64,000 nt of DNA from Ornithodoros turicata (GCF_037126465.1 NC_088206.1:66839687-66903686), one strand, 5' to 3'. Counted from the stretch's first letter, positions 37,601 through 49,534 are shown. Notes: a model not told the origin generated them from the letters alone. A program made the numbers and translations.

Positions 37601-40600
37601 GCTCCTAACCAACCATCATACCGAATGATATCATTCTGTGTCATGATTTGTTCAAAACAGGCGGGACACGCCCAGTGGCGTAGCCACGGGGGGGGCTAGG
37701 GGGGGCTCGAGCCCCCCCTACCTGCCACTGACCGACCCACACAAATCGTGCAAATCCGAGAACATAATATATGGGGGGGGGGGGGACCAGTGTGACTATC
37801 GCGAAAGTTCTTGCAGTTCATGGCGTCTATCTAAGAAGCACTCTTGAATGGTTTTCAAAGTATGAGCTTTTCAAAATGCTTCCAATCTCGTGACACCACT
37901 TCATTGGTCATGACAGCCTATACATGTAATCGTACTGTGAACGTCTAAATCAACTATTTTCGTTCCCTTTTTTAATCCTCAGTTTGCAGTGTGCACAAGT
38001 ATGTGTGTGTTGTCGACACAGGATCAGCGGGGGGGGGGGCGAGTTTTCGTATCGAGCCCCCCCTACCTTTGAGGTCTGGCTACGCCACTGGACACGCCTA
38101 TCTGGGACAGATTATCTTGTCCCATATAGGCTCCTCCCCCCTGTTTTGAACAAATCATGACACAGAATGATATCATTCAGTATGATGGTTGGTTAGGAGC
38201 GTGCTATGTGGTGAAGTTCTGTTTTAACAGTGTAGCAAGACTGGTGCGTTACCGCCCTATTCAATGTATGGGGTGGGCGTGGTCCCTCTTTTAAAGTCAA
38301 TCACGCGATATTCTCAAGTATGCGCTTGCCGCACACCACGCAGATTCGCGTTGAACTATTACAATTCAACATGTTGCATGTGTGATCATGCTATTATAGT
38401 AAAATATTTTCGACCCCCCCCCCCCATGTGTGGGAAACCTTCCAGTTCACTCACCACCGGGATAACGCCCGTACGTTCGACTCGCGCAAGGGACGCAAAC
38501 AGCAAGAGTTAGGCCAGGCCTCCACAGCTCCCCGCATTTGCGGCAGTAGAAAAATAAAATCACGTCACAGTCACGTGGTATTACATCGTCAGGCATCATG
38601 ACGGATGCCCATTGGCCAAAGGAGGATGCGCGCTCCGGGATTGGTTGATAAAGTTTCGAAATATCTGACAGCTCACTTTTCGCGGGCAGTCGGCCAGGCG
38701 GGCAGCTCCAAGCAAGGTCGCTGCGTCTCCGCGGCTCGCCGATGTCGGTTGACCACAACGACCAAAGAGGAAGTGTACGCGCGGGTTTGTTCGTGAGCTA
38801 TAGTGACTCTGGCCATGTACTGATCTCCGATAAAGTGTCAACCTACGGACATTCTTGCCGGGTCGGAACTGGAATGTTTGGTGAGCTGACGCCTGAGGAA
38901 CACTTTCGAGCGCTGTCGCATTTTCAAATACAGTGACAAAGAAGAGAGTGTTCGTACGACAAAAGTATTTCCCGTGACTGTGTGACCTACGGTGCATCGC
39001 CAAAATGAGAAAACGATGCTCATCTGTGAAACGCACGCACTCGTGGACTTCGCTCGCCCCCAGAAGTAGACTGTATGTGTGCTTTGCAAGTACGAACTTG
39101 GTTTGGTTACTGTCTATTCAAGGAACGAAACGTCCTGTACGCACGGTGAATATATGAGTCAAACATTTGAGTTTATACGTTGCATCAATAAATATGTATT
39201 TCGCCTATCAAAAATGTCTTAGTTATTTTGGAATAACGGGCGCCAGGTATGAAAACCAGTAGAAGTCAATGGCAGCCAGCCAGGGCCGGCCGAAAGCCGA
39301 GCCAAACTGAGAGGTTGCTGATTGGTTGGCTGCTAGGCATCACGACGCATTTTCATTGGTCGTATGTCCAGTGTTGCCTGAATTATCTCAAACTATGGGC
39401 TCTATGGGGAGCTGTGGGCGCCTGGTTAGGCTGCGTTCCAATATTCCAATACCCCGGTTAGTCGACTGCCTAGCGGTCTAACCGGAAGTGCCGCCATGTT
39501 AAGCTTCGTTCCAAATCTTCCCAAGTTCGCTATTCAGTCGGCTACTGCCTAGTGCGCATCGATGTAGTCTAGTTATACGCCTGACCAAGGGGATGAAACT
39601 CGCGAGTTCCTTTGCGGACTAAAGTGAGGCGCTGCGAGCCTTTCGCGTCATCAAACGTCATGAAACGTCAAAATTTTTACGTCGAAGCACGAGTTCTCTA
39701 CCGAGAGCATCCCATTGGCTCCTGCGGCCGCTCCTCTGGTATGCAAGCGCTCATTGGTCGGTTTGAAATTATAACCTTTTCGTGGCGCGGGAAAGCCGGC
39801 ACCGCCGTGTCTGGGGTGCCGGAGCGGCCGGAGCAGGTCGCCGTAAAGTTTCGAAATATATGGTGCAGCAGGGACGCATGCAAAGCATCTTTGCCGGTGC
39901 CGCTTTGGATGGTTTTTAGTGCCCGTCGATACCGACTCTGCAAAAGTCGAATCCTCTTGGATACTTCTGCAAGTAAATTCAGTGATAGATAAGTGGAAGG
40001 CAGGACTGCTTCGCTTGCTTGGCGCGACAACGATTCAAGAAGCATCTGTGTTTTTCCACTCGATGGCAGGTAAGTCAGTTCCTATTCCATTCTGCCGCTT
40101 AGAGTAACATAGCATAGCACCGCACCTGTGGCATATACGCAACATTTCGGCCGGTAGAATTTTTAGTTTTCACGTTTTCTGATCCCTGTTCTGGCCTTTC
40201 TTACTCAGGTATCAACTAGGTACTGCTCAACTCATATCTGCTTCAGAAAAGCATCTGCATGGACGCAATAGAATGGATATGCCACTCTGAGTGGTTGGAA
40301 CATCATCTTTTGGTTTAGCAGCAGCACAGGTTCCTTTGTGACGGGTCAGCCTTGACATGTGACACTACACAAGCAGCAAAGGAATATGGACATGTTTTCT
40401 GTCATGCTGGATTTGTGAATGTGTGTGCCTGTGCAGTCAATTTACTGATCTACTGTGAAATCTTCCACGTGAGACATATCAGCTAACAGTGAAGGCGAAG
40501 TTGCTTCGGCATATATTACTCGAACTTCAGAAACAATGTTCATGTGAAGTTTGTGTTTCGCGCAGATACAGAAGACTGCATATGTATGATTTGGAAATAC

Positions 40601-43600
40601 CAATCCCGAAAAATAAAGCACCTTGTGCAACAGAAAGAGCCAACGCTACGTTTTATTTATTCGACTGGATGCGAACGAAAATGCAGAACCGCCAAAGCGG
40701 GGGAGAGAACAGAGGGGAAAGGGAAAAAGAACGCCTCGGTAGCGTCGCTTTACGTCACCCGTCACCCAGGGAGACAAAATAAAAGAAAGCAAAAAACTTC
40801 TCTACCGAGGCCCAACGATTGGCCCGACGTCAGAGGTCACGTGAGATTTTCCCGACAATAGAAATATACTACACGTTCATTCCCCTGGCCTGACCATCTG
40901 ACAGCCGGGATGGCTGACAGCGGGAAACGCTAGTACCTGCTGCGCTTGCGCCGTACGCATTTCTTGCGTGAGCAACAAGATGGCGCCACAGGCGCCTCGG
41001 CTAGGCAAGCCTGTTCCAATAGTGACAAGCAAAGGGGTCTACTCAGCTGCCTAGTCAGGCGGCTTCGCGGGCGCGAGGTATTGGAACGCAGCCTTAGTTC
41101 GAGCAAACAACAACAGGCTTTATTACTTTTCGACTGTAAGTTCCAGCCTTTTCAATGAAACAGGAAAAGAGCTGGACGATACTGCCCGCCAAAGCATCTT
41201 TTTGCCCCATTTCGGCGTCCGCCCCCTAATCCCATACCGGGAAACAAACGCGCCATCTAGAGGCTCTATCACCAACCTCACAAATCCCACACGTGCAATT
41301 TGTTGCGCTTCATGGTGACTATTTTTATTCGTTCCGACAGAATTTGTGTATAAGCCACTAGTTCGCCATAATAGCACTAAGCGGTTGTTCACAGCGCTAG
41401 ATTATACCACGTGCGCCTTTAGTGCCCATACCAGCCACTATTGACGCCACTATTCGCTGCATGTGGAAACTTGGGTGGGCGATACCCTCAACTTTTTATT
41501 TATTTATTTATGATACCCTCAGGGCTTATTAGCATTAGAGAGGGGAGGGGCGTATGTAACAATAAGTTCAAATATAAGATGATGCATACAGAAGACACAA
41601 AACAATGAAAAATTAGACAAAAAAAATCACTATGTGACGTTTAGATGATCACAAAGAGCATTCTTAAATAATGTAGGCTCAGTAATTTTTACAGGTTTTG
41701 CCCGCGTGGAACGTTTTTGTTACGCAGAGTTTGGTTGCCACGATTTTTTTTTTTTTTTTTTTTTTCACCGCATACTTACGTAGTCGTGCACCACGGAAAG
41801 TTCGTACGGTAAGCAGGGAACACGCTACGTGAATTTTTGGTCAGCGGTGCACTCTTATTGGCTGGGAAGGAAGAAAGGCGGTAAGGTGACCGATCGATTT
41901 TTCTGCTTCAGACACGGGACTAGCGACGCCAGATAAAACTGAAAGCGAAATCAAGAAGAAAAAAATCGCAGGACGGTTACAGTTGTGTAACGCGAATTTC
42001 AGTAGTGCGTTTTTTGTACATCGTACACTATCGCCTTTGCGTACGTAAGGGATAGCGTTGGTGGTTCCGCGCACGCGCAATACATAAACAGAATTTTGCG
42101 CATTGCGCAGAACCACCACGCTATCCCTTAGGTACGCAAGGCCGGTAGCGTACGATACACTAAAACTCACAAGTGACAGCGCCGTCGGCATCGGGCCGTC
42201 ACTTTAACCGTCCAATTCCAATCGAAGCAAAGCATGGCAAGTCAACAGCAGCGCTGTTCGTGAACCACAAGCACATCGAGCTACTGTATCCAAACGTTTA
42301 ATACACGCTTAGCCCGGCATGTAGTGTAAGGTCACACTTCTCCAAGGCCACTGAAAAAATAATCTACAAAAGGCTAATCCTTTACCTTGAACACAACAAC
42401 GTTCTTTCACCTAAACAGTATGGATTTAGGCAACACAAATCCACAGAACTTGCACTCCTCGTGCAGAAAGAATTATTCTTGCACAATTTGGAAACAAAGA
42501 ACCTCACTTTGGGGTGTCTACGTTGATTTATCCAAAGCGTTTGACACGATTAATCGTAATATACTCTTCGAGCCAAATTAAACCACTACGCACTTTAAAA
42601 ACTGAACTTCACCTCATAGCACGCTTTGCGCCAACCATTGCCACGAATGATAGGGTTCTCGCTTCTGATTCGAAGAGAGAGGGGGGCGTACGCCTTTTTG
42701 TGTCAATTTGGATACATGATAATTGACACAAAAAGGCGTACGCCTCCCTCTCTCCTCGAATCAAAAGCGAGAACCCTATCATTCGTGGCAATGGTTGGCG
42801 CAGAGCGTGCTATGAGGTGAAGTTCAGTTTTTAGAGTGCGGGGTCCGCGGTTCCACCCTTCTTCTCTTTCAGTCCAACTTAGCTCATCGCTACCAGTTTG
42901 TCCCTAATAACGCTTTCGCTTCGGAGCCGCTCTGCATTACAACGGGGGTTCCTCAGGGCAGCATTCTCGGACCTCTTTTATTCCTCATCTACATAAATGA
43001 CATCACTGCACTGCACCTAAACATTGTTCTTTATGCGAAGGATTTATCTCCCCTAGCTACTGGAGATATCACTGACTGGGCTGACCATAACCAGTTGTCC
43101 ATAAATGCTGAGAAAACTGTCGCCACCTTGTTTGTTCCACGCGGGCAATATGTCACCTCAACTATGGATTTGTACGTGGGAGGGTCAAAAATACGATTCG
43201 CTGAATGCATTAGCCAGGTTCTCGGCGCATTAAGTAAGCTAAAATACATATTGCCCAGCTGGTGCAAACTTATGCTTTACCAGACACCAATCCATTTTGC
43301 ACCGAAATGGTGTTGACATACACACAATATCCATTCGTGATTTAAAAAGAACATTTAAAGGAAACGAGCTAATGTTTTTATGGGAAACCCTATAAATAAA
43401 TCGTGCACAATCGGTTATTACTTCATACTTATTTGTTTATAGGCTCTCTCTTCCCATGAGCACATCACCCTTCTAGTGACACTGTGTTCTTCGCAATTGT
43501 TATAGTACTAGCACTCGTAGATATATGAACTCTTAAATATGTAGTGCATATATGTTCAATGATGCATAGGCTATTGCATATGAATGTACACGGTTGCTGC

Positions 43601-46043
43601 TACTGTAGAAGATCCGAGGCACTCCTCAAGCCCTTCGGCTTTTAGCCTCGACTCCTCCCATCTACTGATGGAAACAAAACGTTTACGTATGTATGTAAGG
43701 TGGGGCAAGACGCGGCATTTTTTGCTCAACGCCATCTGTCTCAGGAACGCGTTGCTCCATGCGCTTGAAACTTCACTCATACGTGGCTCAGCATGTCCGC
43801 TTTATTGCACGTGAGAACTGTCCAAATTGTAGTATGCGTTGAAGAGAAAAAAGTCTTACTTCTGACTGAAATGTAAAGATTCGCCAAAAAAGGTGCAATT
43901 TTCTGTAGTCCGTTTTCTTGTCATCTCTGCAGCAGCATTTCGCAGGCTTATTCAGCCAATGTAAGTCAACATTCAATTTGTTTATTCATTCATCTTATCA
44001 AAACGGGCTAAAAATTGGGCCAGTTCGGTTTTTCAGCATCATGATTAAAAACGTTAAAACCCCAGCGCCAGGGAGCTAAAAAGACAGACACAGACGCATT
44101 GCACTTACTGACGAACCAAGAACTTCATTATGTTTCAATCCCGCTTAAACATGATCTTCTCGTATTCAGCTCCGCTTTCTTCTCAAGTCAAGAGTAAAGG
44201 CGAAGATCAGGCGCACCTCCACCAAACTGTGAGAGCTTTATTCGATAGGTCAGATCGCCAGGGATGCTGATCAGCAAAAACGAGCGAATCTCGCGCCGCG
44301 GGCTACAGGGCACCAGTCGACAATAGCGATGCGTCTGCATCTAATTCATTCTCACAATATTAATTTACAAATTTCTGTCTCATCTTGCCCCACCTTACAC
44401 TACAGCTCTCGCTGTAAAACAAGGCGCGAGCTTCACTACTGGGTGGATATCGTGACGTCACAGGCTGACAGCCGACGGAATGAGCGTTTATAGTGGTTCT
44501 ACTTACCTCGATACGACTGTATCTTTTGCAGCGACCAAAGATATTCCATCCAGAGTGTTTGCAATATGCAGTTCCATAGACCGGAGTCGTTACTACGGTT
44601 AACAAAAACGCACTGATTACAGCCTTCAATGGCACGTGGCCTTTCAAAGGCCTTCAGAGGCCGCTGCCTCAAGTATGATCGCCATTATCACGCCTTCAGT
44701 CATCACTTTTTGTTTCTCTCATAATGATCCCTTCGTGACGCTGTAACATCTTAACAGCAGAAATGCCAATGAGAATCAATGGAAGACTGTATAGGGGGTC
44801 TCCGGTGTCGAATGGGGGGTCCCGAGGGAACGAGGAGGAGTGGGGGTTCTACCTAATGCGTAATAAGGAGAAGGAACGCAGACTGTCGCTGCAAAGCGTA
44901 CCCTGAACTCACAGCTCCGCCACATGATGTACGCCTGTATACAAGGTACGTGGACGTATGAGAGGTATTCTCCATTACTGACGGAAAAATTAATAATCCT
45001 AATAATAATGAGTGGTTCATTTAATAATTCATAAATAGTTAAATAATAAAGAGCCTGATAGATCTAGTACATAAATCAACATTGCCCTAGGTGTCGACAT
45101 AACCTTTTTATCATGTCGGCCACCTAGGGCCATTCCATATTTTCAATAACCATATTTAAAAGAGCACTGAGGTAACCCCACAATTTCTTTTTCGCTTTTT
45201 CTTGGTGCAGAGTGTTGTTCAGCGTTGGTGACCTACAGAGCGAGCGTGAGTGCTCTGTTCCGCGCACCTTTGAGAAATCTTTCTCCTCGTGGAAAGAGCG
45301 CATCGCAGAAAAAGACACCGTCGTGACGTAGGCTACTCCCCTCATGTGACCAGTTACGTACAACGGCACAGATCAAGCATATACAAGCGCCGCGTGAGCT
45401 GCGAAGAAAAAACAAAGAAACAAGGCACGGAGCCTTCACCACGTCACGAGAGCATCGTGTCGGGCGTCCGCGGCTGCATTCTCCTACCATTTTTTACCAT
45501 TTTTGCATTCTCCTACCATTGTGCTGTTTGGGGTTTTCCGACATACTTTCCAGGCGAATGTCTGCAAAGTTCTCCCTGAAGTCTGCCCAGGACGCGTACT
45601 AACCCCCTCTCCCCCAGTCCTTCCTGCTGTCCTCTCTCCATCTGTTCACGTCTGTACGCCGCTCATAGCCACGGTTGCTTCGCGGTGCTAACACGGAATA
45701 TAAAAGAAAAAAAGAAACAAAAAGGGTTCGTCGGCGGCTAAAGATTTTTTAGAGTTCACCGCTCGAACATTCGTCTTCGCTTCCAAACACCAGCCTTACC
45801 ATAGACAAAAACAGGCATCTCCGAAAGTCTACCATAGGCCAGACTAGTCCTTAGAAGGGACGTTCATAAGGCAAGAGCGCGTTTAGTAAAATAAATTTAT
45901 TGCATTTCCTTGTCTTTTTTTCTTTGTAGGTATATATCTACAATCGTCGAAGATCGGATGGTGCAACATTCGTCGTGCCTGTACTTACCGAATTGTAAGG
46001 ATGCCACGAATACCAGGACGAACGCGACCAGAACGGAAATCAT
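28565..46043 (-). CDS. Gene 3: two-domain Salp14/basic-tail-like secreted peptide (7 exons)
   Basis: Seen: exons 46043-45989, 44592-44507, 37462-37373, 36308-36224, 31388-31342, 30635-30540 and 28615-28565 join to 510 bases, 169 residues and TGA, with GT-AG borders and matching phases throughout. The signal is residues 1-18 (MISVLVAFVLVFVASLQF). Domain 1 (about 19-105) has Cys 29, 40, 55, 59, 66, 76, 87, 92; domain 2 (about 106-169) has Cys 113, 130, 134, 152, 163, 168: fourteen in all, an even number suited to seven disulfides. YGCQYYC and GQCWDGKC are the diagnostic phrases. The role is inferred as a secreted salivary peptide by family resemblance. Intron 2 alone (44506-37463) holds a LINE fragment, two Harbinger-like elements and MITEs. 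No lesion was found, so it looks functional; an alternative early stop exists after exon C. Confidence 0.75.
28640..30250. other. Intronic sequence between gene 3 exons C' and Y'
   Basis: Nothing recognisable beyond short low-complexity tracts (A-run 29694-29705). The minus-strand frames around 28847-29210 are unsupported. Confidence 0.35.
30540..30635 (-). CDS. Gene 3 exon Y'
   Basis: 96 bases, 32 residues; acceptor tttcacattcgcgcag, donor gtaagg. It contains YGCQYYC and ends GSDCL. The overlapping plus-strand frame seen in both copies is a shadow. Confidence 0.65.
31342..31388 (-). CDS. Gene 3 exon T'
   Basis: 47 bases, phase 1 in and phase 0 out; acceptor gtcaactttttccag, donor gtgagt. 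It encodes QNKPLECPRGYDYLK. Confidence 0.65.
31930..32255. mobile_element. Foldback element
   Basis: Inverted arms cgcatcttcggagacgtgta and tacgcgtctccgaagatgct, with cattcccaatgtgagag / ctctcgcattggggatg beside them, over about 50-80 bases around a 190-base centre. Part of the left arm flank (cttgaaagaacacc) recurs at about 32748. Confidence 0.55.
32531..32705. repeat. Tandem repeat of 'gataagtgatatat'
   Basis: About ten imperfect units of 14-20 bases alternate gataagtgatatataa and gataagtgatatatataa. It lies in the intron between exons C and T' of gene 3. Confidence 0.85.
33040..35835. repeat. Family R repeat, second locus, with hAT-like insertion
   Basis: Matches 19.4-21.5 kb in scattered blocks (gtgattcaataaataacaggt, here shortened to gattcaataaataacaggt; tagccctgagacaatatg; gagggcgctagcagcgcgca) and is interrupted by the 34764-35311 element. 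No coding exon was found in it. Confidence 0.4.
34764..35311. mobile_element. hAT-like element built of ggatgcggatcgg repeats, copy 1
   Basis: The ends tagagccctgcgcggatg and catccgcaaatggtgcaggg plus ctcta are inverted. The flanks atttgctg and attttctg form an 8-base duplication with one mismatch. The interior is rich in repeated atccgcatccgatccgc motifs near both ends. A second copy is at 62841-63474. Confidence 0.65.
36224..36308 (-). CDS. Gene 3 exon C
   Basis: 85 bases; acceptor cctaatttctgcag, donor CACT|GTAAGC. It encodes KGKCFMGRCY. Reading through the donor gives CKLTFATRSCEL and TAA at 36188-36186, parallel to gene 2. Confidence 0.65.
37373..37462 (-). CDS. Gene 3 exon Y
   Basis: 90 bases, 30 residues; acceptor ttgcag, donor gtaagt. 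It contains KLSCIYYC, ICY and SRCL. All four cysteines align with exon Y of gene 2. Confidence 0.7.
37569..38232. mobile_element. MITE family M (cactgttaaaacagaacttc), nested by a hAT-like element
   Basis: Inverted ends of more than 100 bases, flanked by TA on each side (37567-37568 and 38233-38234). The matching intron of gene 2 at about 12560 lacks it. The family recurs at 42591-42838, 47135-47463, 47466-50504 and 49120-49651. Confidence 0.75.
37673..38090. mobile_element. hAT-like element 'cagtggcgtagcca', TSD GACACGCC
   Basis: 418 bases with inverted ends cagtggcgtagcca and tggctacgccactg. Perfect 8-base duplications GACACGCC occur at 37665-37672 and 38091-38098. It is inserted in the MITE at 37569-38232. 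No transposase. Confidence 0.8.
38512..39425. mobile_element. Harbinger-like element 1 of an adjoining pair, TSD TTA
   Basis: The ends ccaggcctccacagctcccc and ggggagctgtgggcgcctgg are inverted and flanked by TTA on both sides. The intact target is visible in gene 2 at 12842-12844 (gagttagctcgagc). No transposase frame. Confidence 0.6.
39429..41093. mobile_element. Harbinger-like element 2 of an adjoining pair, TSD TTA
   Basis: The ends ggctgcgttccaatattcc and ggtattggaacgcagcc are inverted and flanked by TTA on both sides; the left TTA is the right flank of the preceding element. About 1.66 kb without a convincing transposase. Confidence 0.65.
42338..43330 (+). pseudogene. Non-LTR retrotransposon reverse transcriptase fragment
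   Basis: The conserved reverse-transcriptase blocks are visible in order: KQYGFRQHKST, VDLSKAFDTI, GVPQGSILGPLLFLIYINDI, VLYAKD, then NQLSINAEKT. The usual YADD catalytic pair is YAKD here, the frame shifts near 42508, and a MITE (42591-42838) splits it. It resembles the jockey/CR1-type LINE group. It is a 5'- and 3'-truncated dead copy in intron 2 of gene 3. Confidence 0.85.
42591..42838. mobile_element. MITE family M, palindromic copy inside the LINE
   Basis: 248 bases. The two halves are inverted copies (gaacttcacctcatagcacg / cgtgctatgaggtgaagttc) around a short centre near 42720. The flanking TA expected from other copies is not evident here. Confidence 0.75.
43694..44399. mobile_element. 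MITE 'taaggtggggcaaga', gene 3 copy
   Basis: A shorter copy of the 1511-2420 element at the same place relative to exon T. The ends are taaggtggggcaagacg and catcttgccccacctta. Confidence 0.6.
44507..44592 (-). CDS. Gene 3 exon T
   Basis: 86 bases, phase 1 in and phase 0 out; acceptor tttttgttaaccgtag, donor gtaagt. It encodes (V)TTPVYGTAYC and GWNIFGRC, ending SRIE, and is the same length as gene 1 exon T. Confidence 0.65.
45989..46043 (-). CDS. Gene 3 exon S (signal peptide)
   Basis: 55 bases; one residue differs from genes 1 and 2 (Ile for Ala at position 2). The donor is GTAAGT. The upstream TATA-like site is weaker than in gene 1. Confidence 0.65.
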
Positions 46044-47134
46044 GTCTGTTTCGGACTGCTGTGAGCGCAGTTTAGAGAAGTGTGATACATGTTTCGATTA
46101 CGGTTTGAATATAATGTCAAAGGCGAGATGTGGCGACTTACACTTGCGATATCCTGCCAAAACAGTAAACATCCGGTAAACATTAAATGAGATCTTGGAA
46201 GCCTATTTTCTTCGAGAAGGATTTAATACCATGCGGAAGCAGAAGAATACGAAGGTCAATTAGACTATCGACGGCGTTGTGATATACATATGTCACCCAC
46301 ATGTATCACGAAATAATATAGTAATTGGACGCAGCACTGTGGTTTACGTCTGCTGTTATTACAACTATGATAAATAGCACAACGTATATTTCAGAAGTAA
46401 TGGCAAAGGACAGTGTAGGGCTCAAAAAACAGACGTTGCCCCAGCTCGACATAGAGAAGCCTACTATACAGCGTGTCCCAGAAAAGGTGTCATTGAATTA
46501 TAGTAGAAAAAACTGCACCACCTGGAGTCATGCGGTCAATAGCATTTGTTCTTACTGGGTTTTTGCCACCTCCTGATGCGAATGTCGTGTAACGTAAGTT
46601 TAATTATGTAAATTTTTGCGAGCTTAAGTCGGAAATTTACCAAGTAAGGGTCACTTTTTTACCCCACCAATGTGAAGAGCGTGTCTAATTTACTCAAATT
46701 AATGAAAATTGACAGGGATATTCAGGAGCTCTCCCAACGGAAAAAATAGCCGAACGGAGCTCCCACAGGGTAGCGCACGGTGAATTTTTCAGCGCAATCT
46801 TTGTCAGTCCGACGAAAGGAGGTTGGAAACCCAGCCCACCGCGGCATCGCAGGAAGAGATAACACAGGCATGGCTTATCGCATCCGACTTTCGTTAGGAT
46901 AATGCTTTCCCTTTCCCAAGTTTAGGAACTGCTACTTTTTCTACTATCGCTTGTGGGATGGCTTTGGAACCTCTTTGACAACGGTTCCAGTTGACAGCTC
47001 CAGACAGCAGTAACGTCAGTGGAACGCTTGGTCAATGCTTCTCGTTCGTTAGCACTGATCCAATACTACCCTGCAGATATGGTATTGTGGAGTACCATAG
47101 CTGTGGGGCATGTGGGGTACCACTGATGCTCGTA

Positions 47135-47463
47135 CGCTCTAAAAACAGAACTTCACCGCATAGCACGCTGTGCGCCAACCATTGCCACGAATGATAGGGT
47201 TATCATTTCTGATTCGAAGAGAGAGCTGGGCGTACGCATTTTTGTGGCAATTTGGATATATGAAAATTGCCACAAAAAGGATTACGCCCCCCCCCCTCTC
47301 TTCGAATCAGAAGCGATATTCCCATCATTCCTGGCAACGGTTGGAGCACTGAGTGCTATGAGGTGAAGTTCTGTTTTTGGCTATAGTCGTGACGATGCCC
47401 ACTTGAGTGCGGCCAACAACGGCAAGCTACCTCGACCCCCCCCCCCCCTCTGTTTTTAGAGTG
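47135..47463. mobile_element. MITE family M copy with SINE-tail insertion
   Basis: Begins cgctctaaaaacagaac and ends ctgtttttagagtg, flanked by TA (47133-47134 and 47464-47465). The right arm is interrupted at about 47380-47448 by a SINE-tail fragment and a C-run. Confidence 0.65.
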
Positions 47464-47584
47464 TACACTCTTAAAAATGACTTCACCGCAAAGCACGCCT
47501 TTAGCCAACCGTAATCTGGAATGATATCGTTATCTGCCCTGATCTGTTGAAAACGAGAGGCGTGTGCCTTTTTTGTGACAATTA

Positions 47585-49492
47585 CCGTGTATTCACACGA
47601 GCGCCTTTTCTGACTGCGCAGCGACTGAAGGAGGAGAAGGAGGTATCAGCGTAATCACCCAATCATCCAACCATTCGGTCGCGGGCGGGGCTTATCGTAC
47701 AGCAGAATCTAGGAAGCGCGCACATTCTTATCTTATTTTTGGCGAGATATGAAAGAGCCTTGTGCAACGTCACTGCGCTCGGCAGCTCCGTCCGTCAGAA
47801 AGAACCACGCGGATAGTTTGTTCGCGGGGCACAGAATCTGACGGCTGACGCGCAGAGCCTTCCGGGAGGACGAAAAAAAAGAAAAGAAGAAGCCACCTTT
47901 TGTTGCCAATGTGACAAGCTCTTTTGTTTTATCTAATACACCTGGTAGAGCAACGCTCGATTTGTGGAAACTTGCCGATGAGCAATACCGAAATGTACAA
48001 TGGAAACATGCCATGTGAGAACAGATCGCTTTTGAAATAAAAAAGAGACACCTGGATGCCGAAGCAACAGTATGTATGTGCACCAAAGCACGTTTTGGGT
48101 CCCCATATTCGCGGCGTAGTCGTTGTATCAGTTAAGAATGCGTTAATTATTAATAACGAGTTGGCTGCATGCTCGCATTCCAAACCAAAAGGTATCGGCT
48201 CAGGATGCTGGTAGTTTCGTTTAAAAACGAGCAAATGTGTGAGCAGTATGTCGTACGCCAGGCAAGCCAAAGGGGCTCAAAATTTAATCCACGAGCCGGC
48301 CACTGCGGAGGTCGCGCATATTCATAGTGGTCTTGCATCATAAATTAACCGTGTAATGCTATAATATTTTAGGGCTGTAATTACACAAGCTTACAGGTAG
48401 CACCCTGTGTTCACCATCACGTCTTGCAGTGCACTCGCGGGAGGCCACCGTGTGCCATTGTGTCCTTACAAGCATCAACGACGACGAACAGTTGTAATAA
48501 ACGGAGCCAGTTTTCCTCGGTTCCACTATTTTTGCGTGTTTCCATCCATCGCGCGGCCACAAAGTTTGGGAACTGCCACATCGCTTCAAAGTAACGTGTT
48601 TTAAATCTGGATAAAGCTAGTGCTAAAAATGCAACATATTGACGAACTTACGTTATAGCGTCTCGCTTTGCCATAGAATTATTTCGTAATTATTCACTGG
48701 GGGAGCTTCTTATATAACGCGATATGCAAAAAGTGCGAATTCGTAAATTTCGTTTTGTCCCATAATTTTATATGTATGTATGGGACGGTAACGTGCCCCC
48801 CCCCCCCCCCCCCAAAAGAGAAAAAGAAAGGAAAAGATCAGGAAAGATCCTAAGGGTTGTTTGAGTGGGAGAGGATTATTTCGAAGAGAAGTTCTTTTCC
48901 CGTTCTAATTGCACTACCAACGGTGCGGGTTTATGGTGGTGAACTTTACCTGGCTATGCCACCGGTATATGCGATGAGCGTTTTACAGCAATGAGTAGTA
49001 TACGAAGGCAGTAGACACAAAAACATGGCCTGTCCAACGCCTAAAGCAATGGGGCCAATGAAACGCAGTAATTGGAAGCTCCCAGAGGAGGGCATCGTAC
49101 CTGAATCATCCCATTTCTGCACTCTAAAAACTGAACTTCAGGGCATAGCAGGCTATGCTCCAACCATGGCCACGAGCGATAGGGTCATCGCTTCTGATTC
49201 AAAGAGAGAGGAGGGCGAACGGTTTTTTGTGTCACTTATCATATATCCGAATTGACACAAGGGAGGGGGGTTATGGCAGGATCGGCTCGCCGTTGTTTTC
49301 CACACAGGAGTGGGCGTCGTCACGACTTTAGCAAAAAGAAGAAAAGAAGCAAGCCGGATGGACGATAGAGGTGCGTAGAGGGTGCATGAGTTCGTCGGGG
49401 GGAGCAAACTGTTAGATGGGTCTTGGCAAGACCTGCCCTCTGCAGAAAGAGGACAAGGTTTCTTGCTTCAGCAGAACGTGCGGCAGAACTCC

Positions 49493-49534
<42 letters not shown>

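Noticed and set aside
48358..49050. Transposase sought inside the 47585-50372 element
   Set aside because: Only short frames without DDE-type motifs; the element looks non-autonomous.
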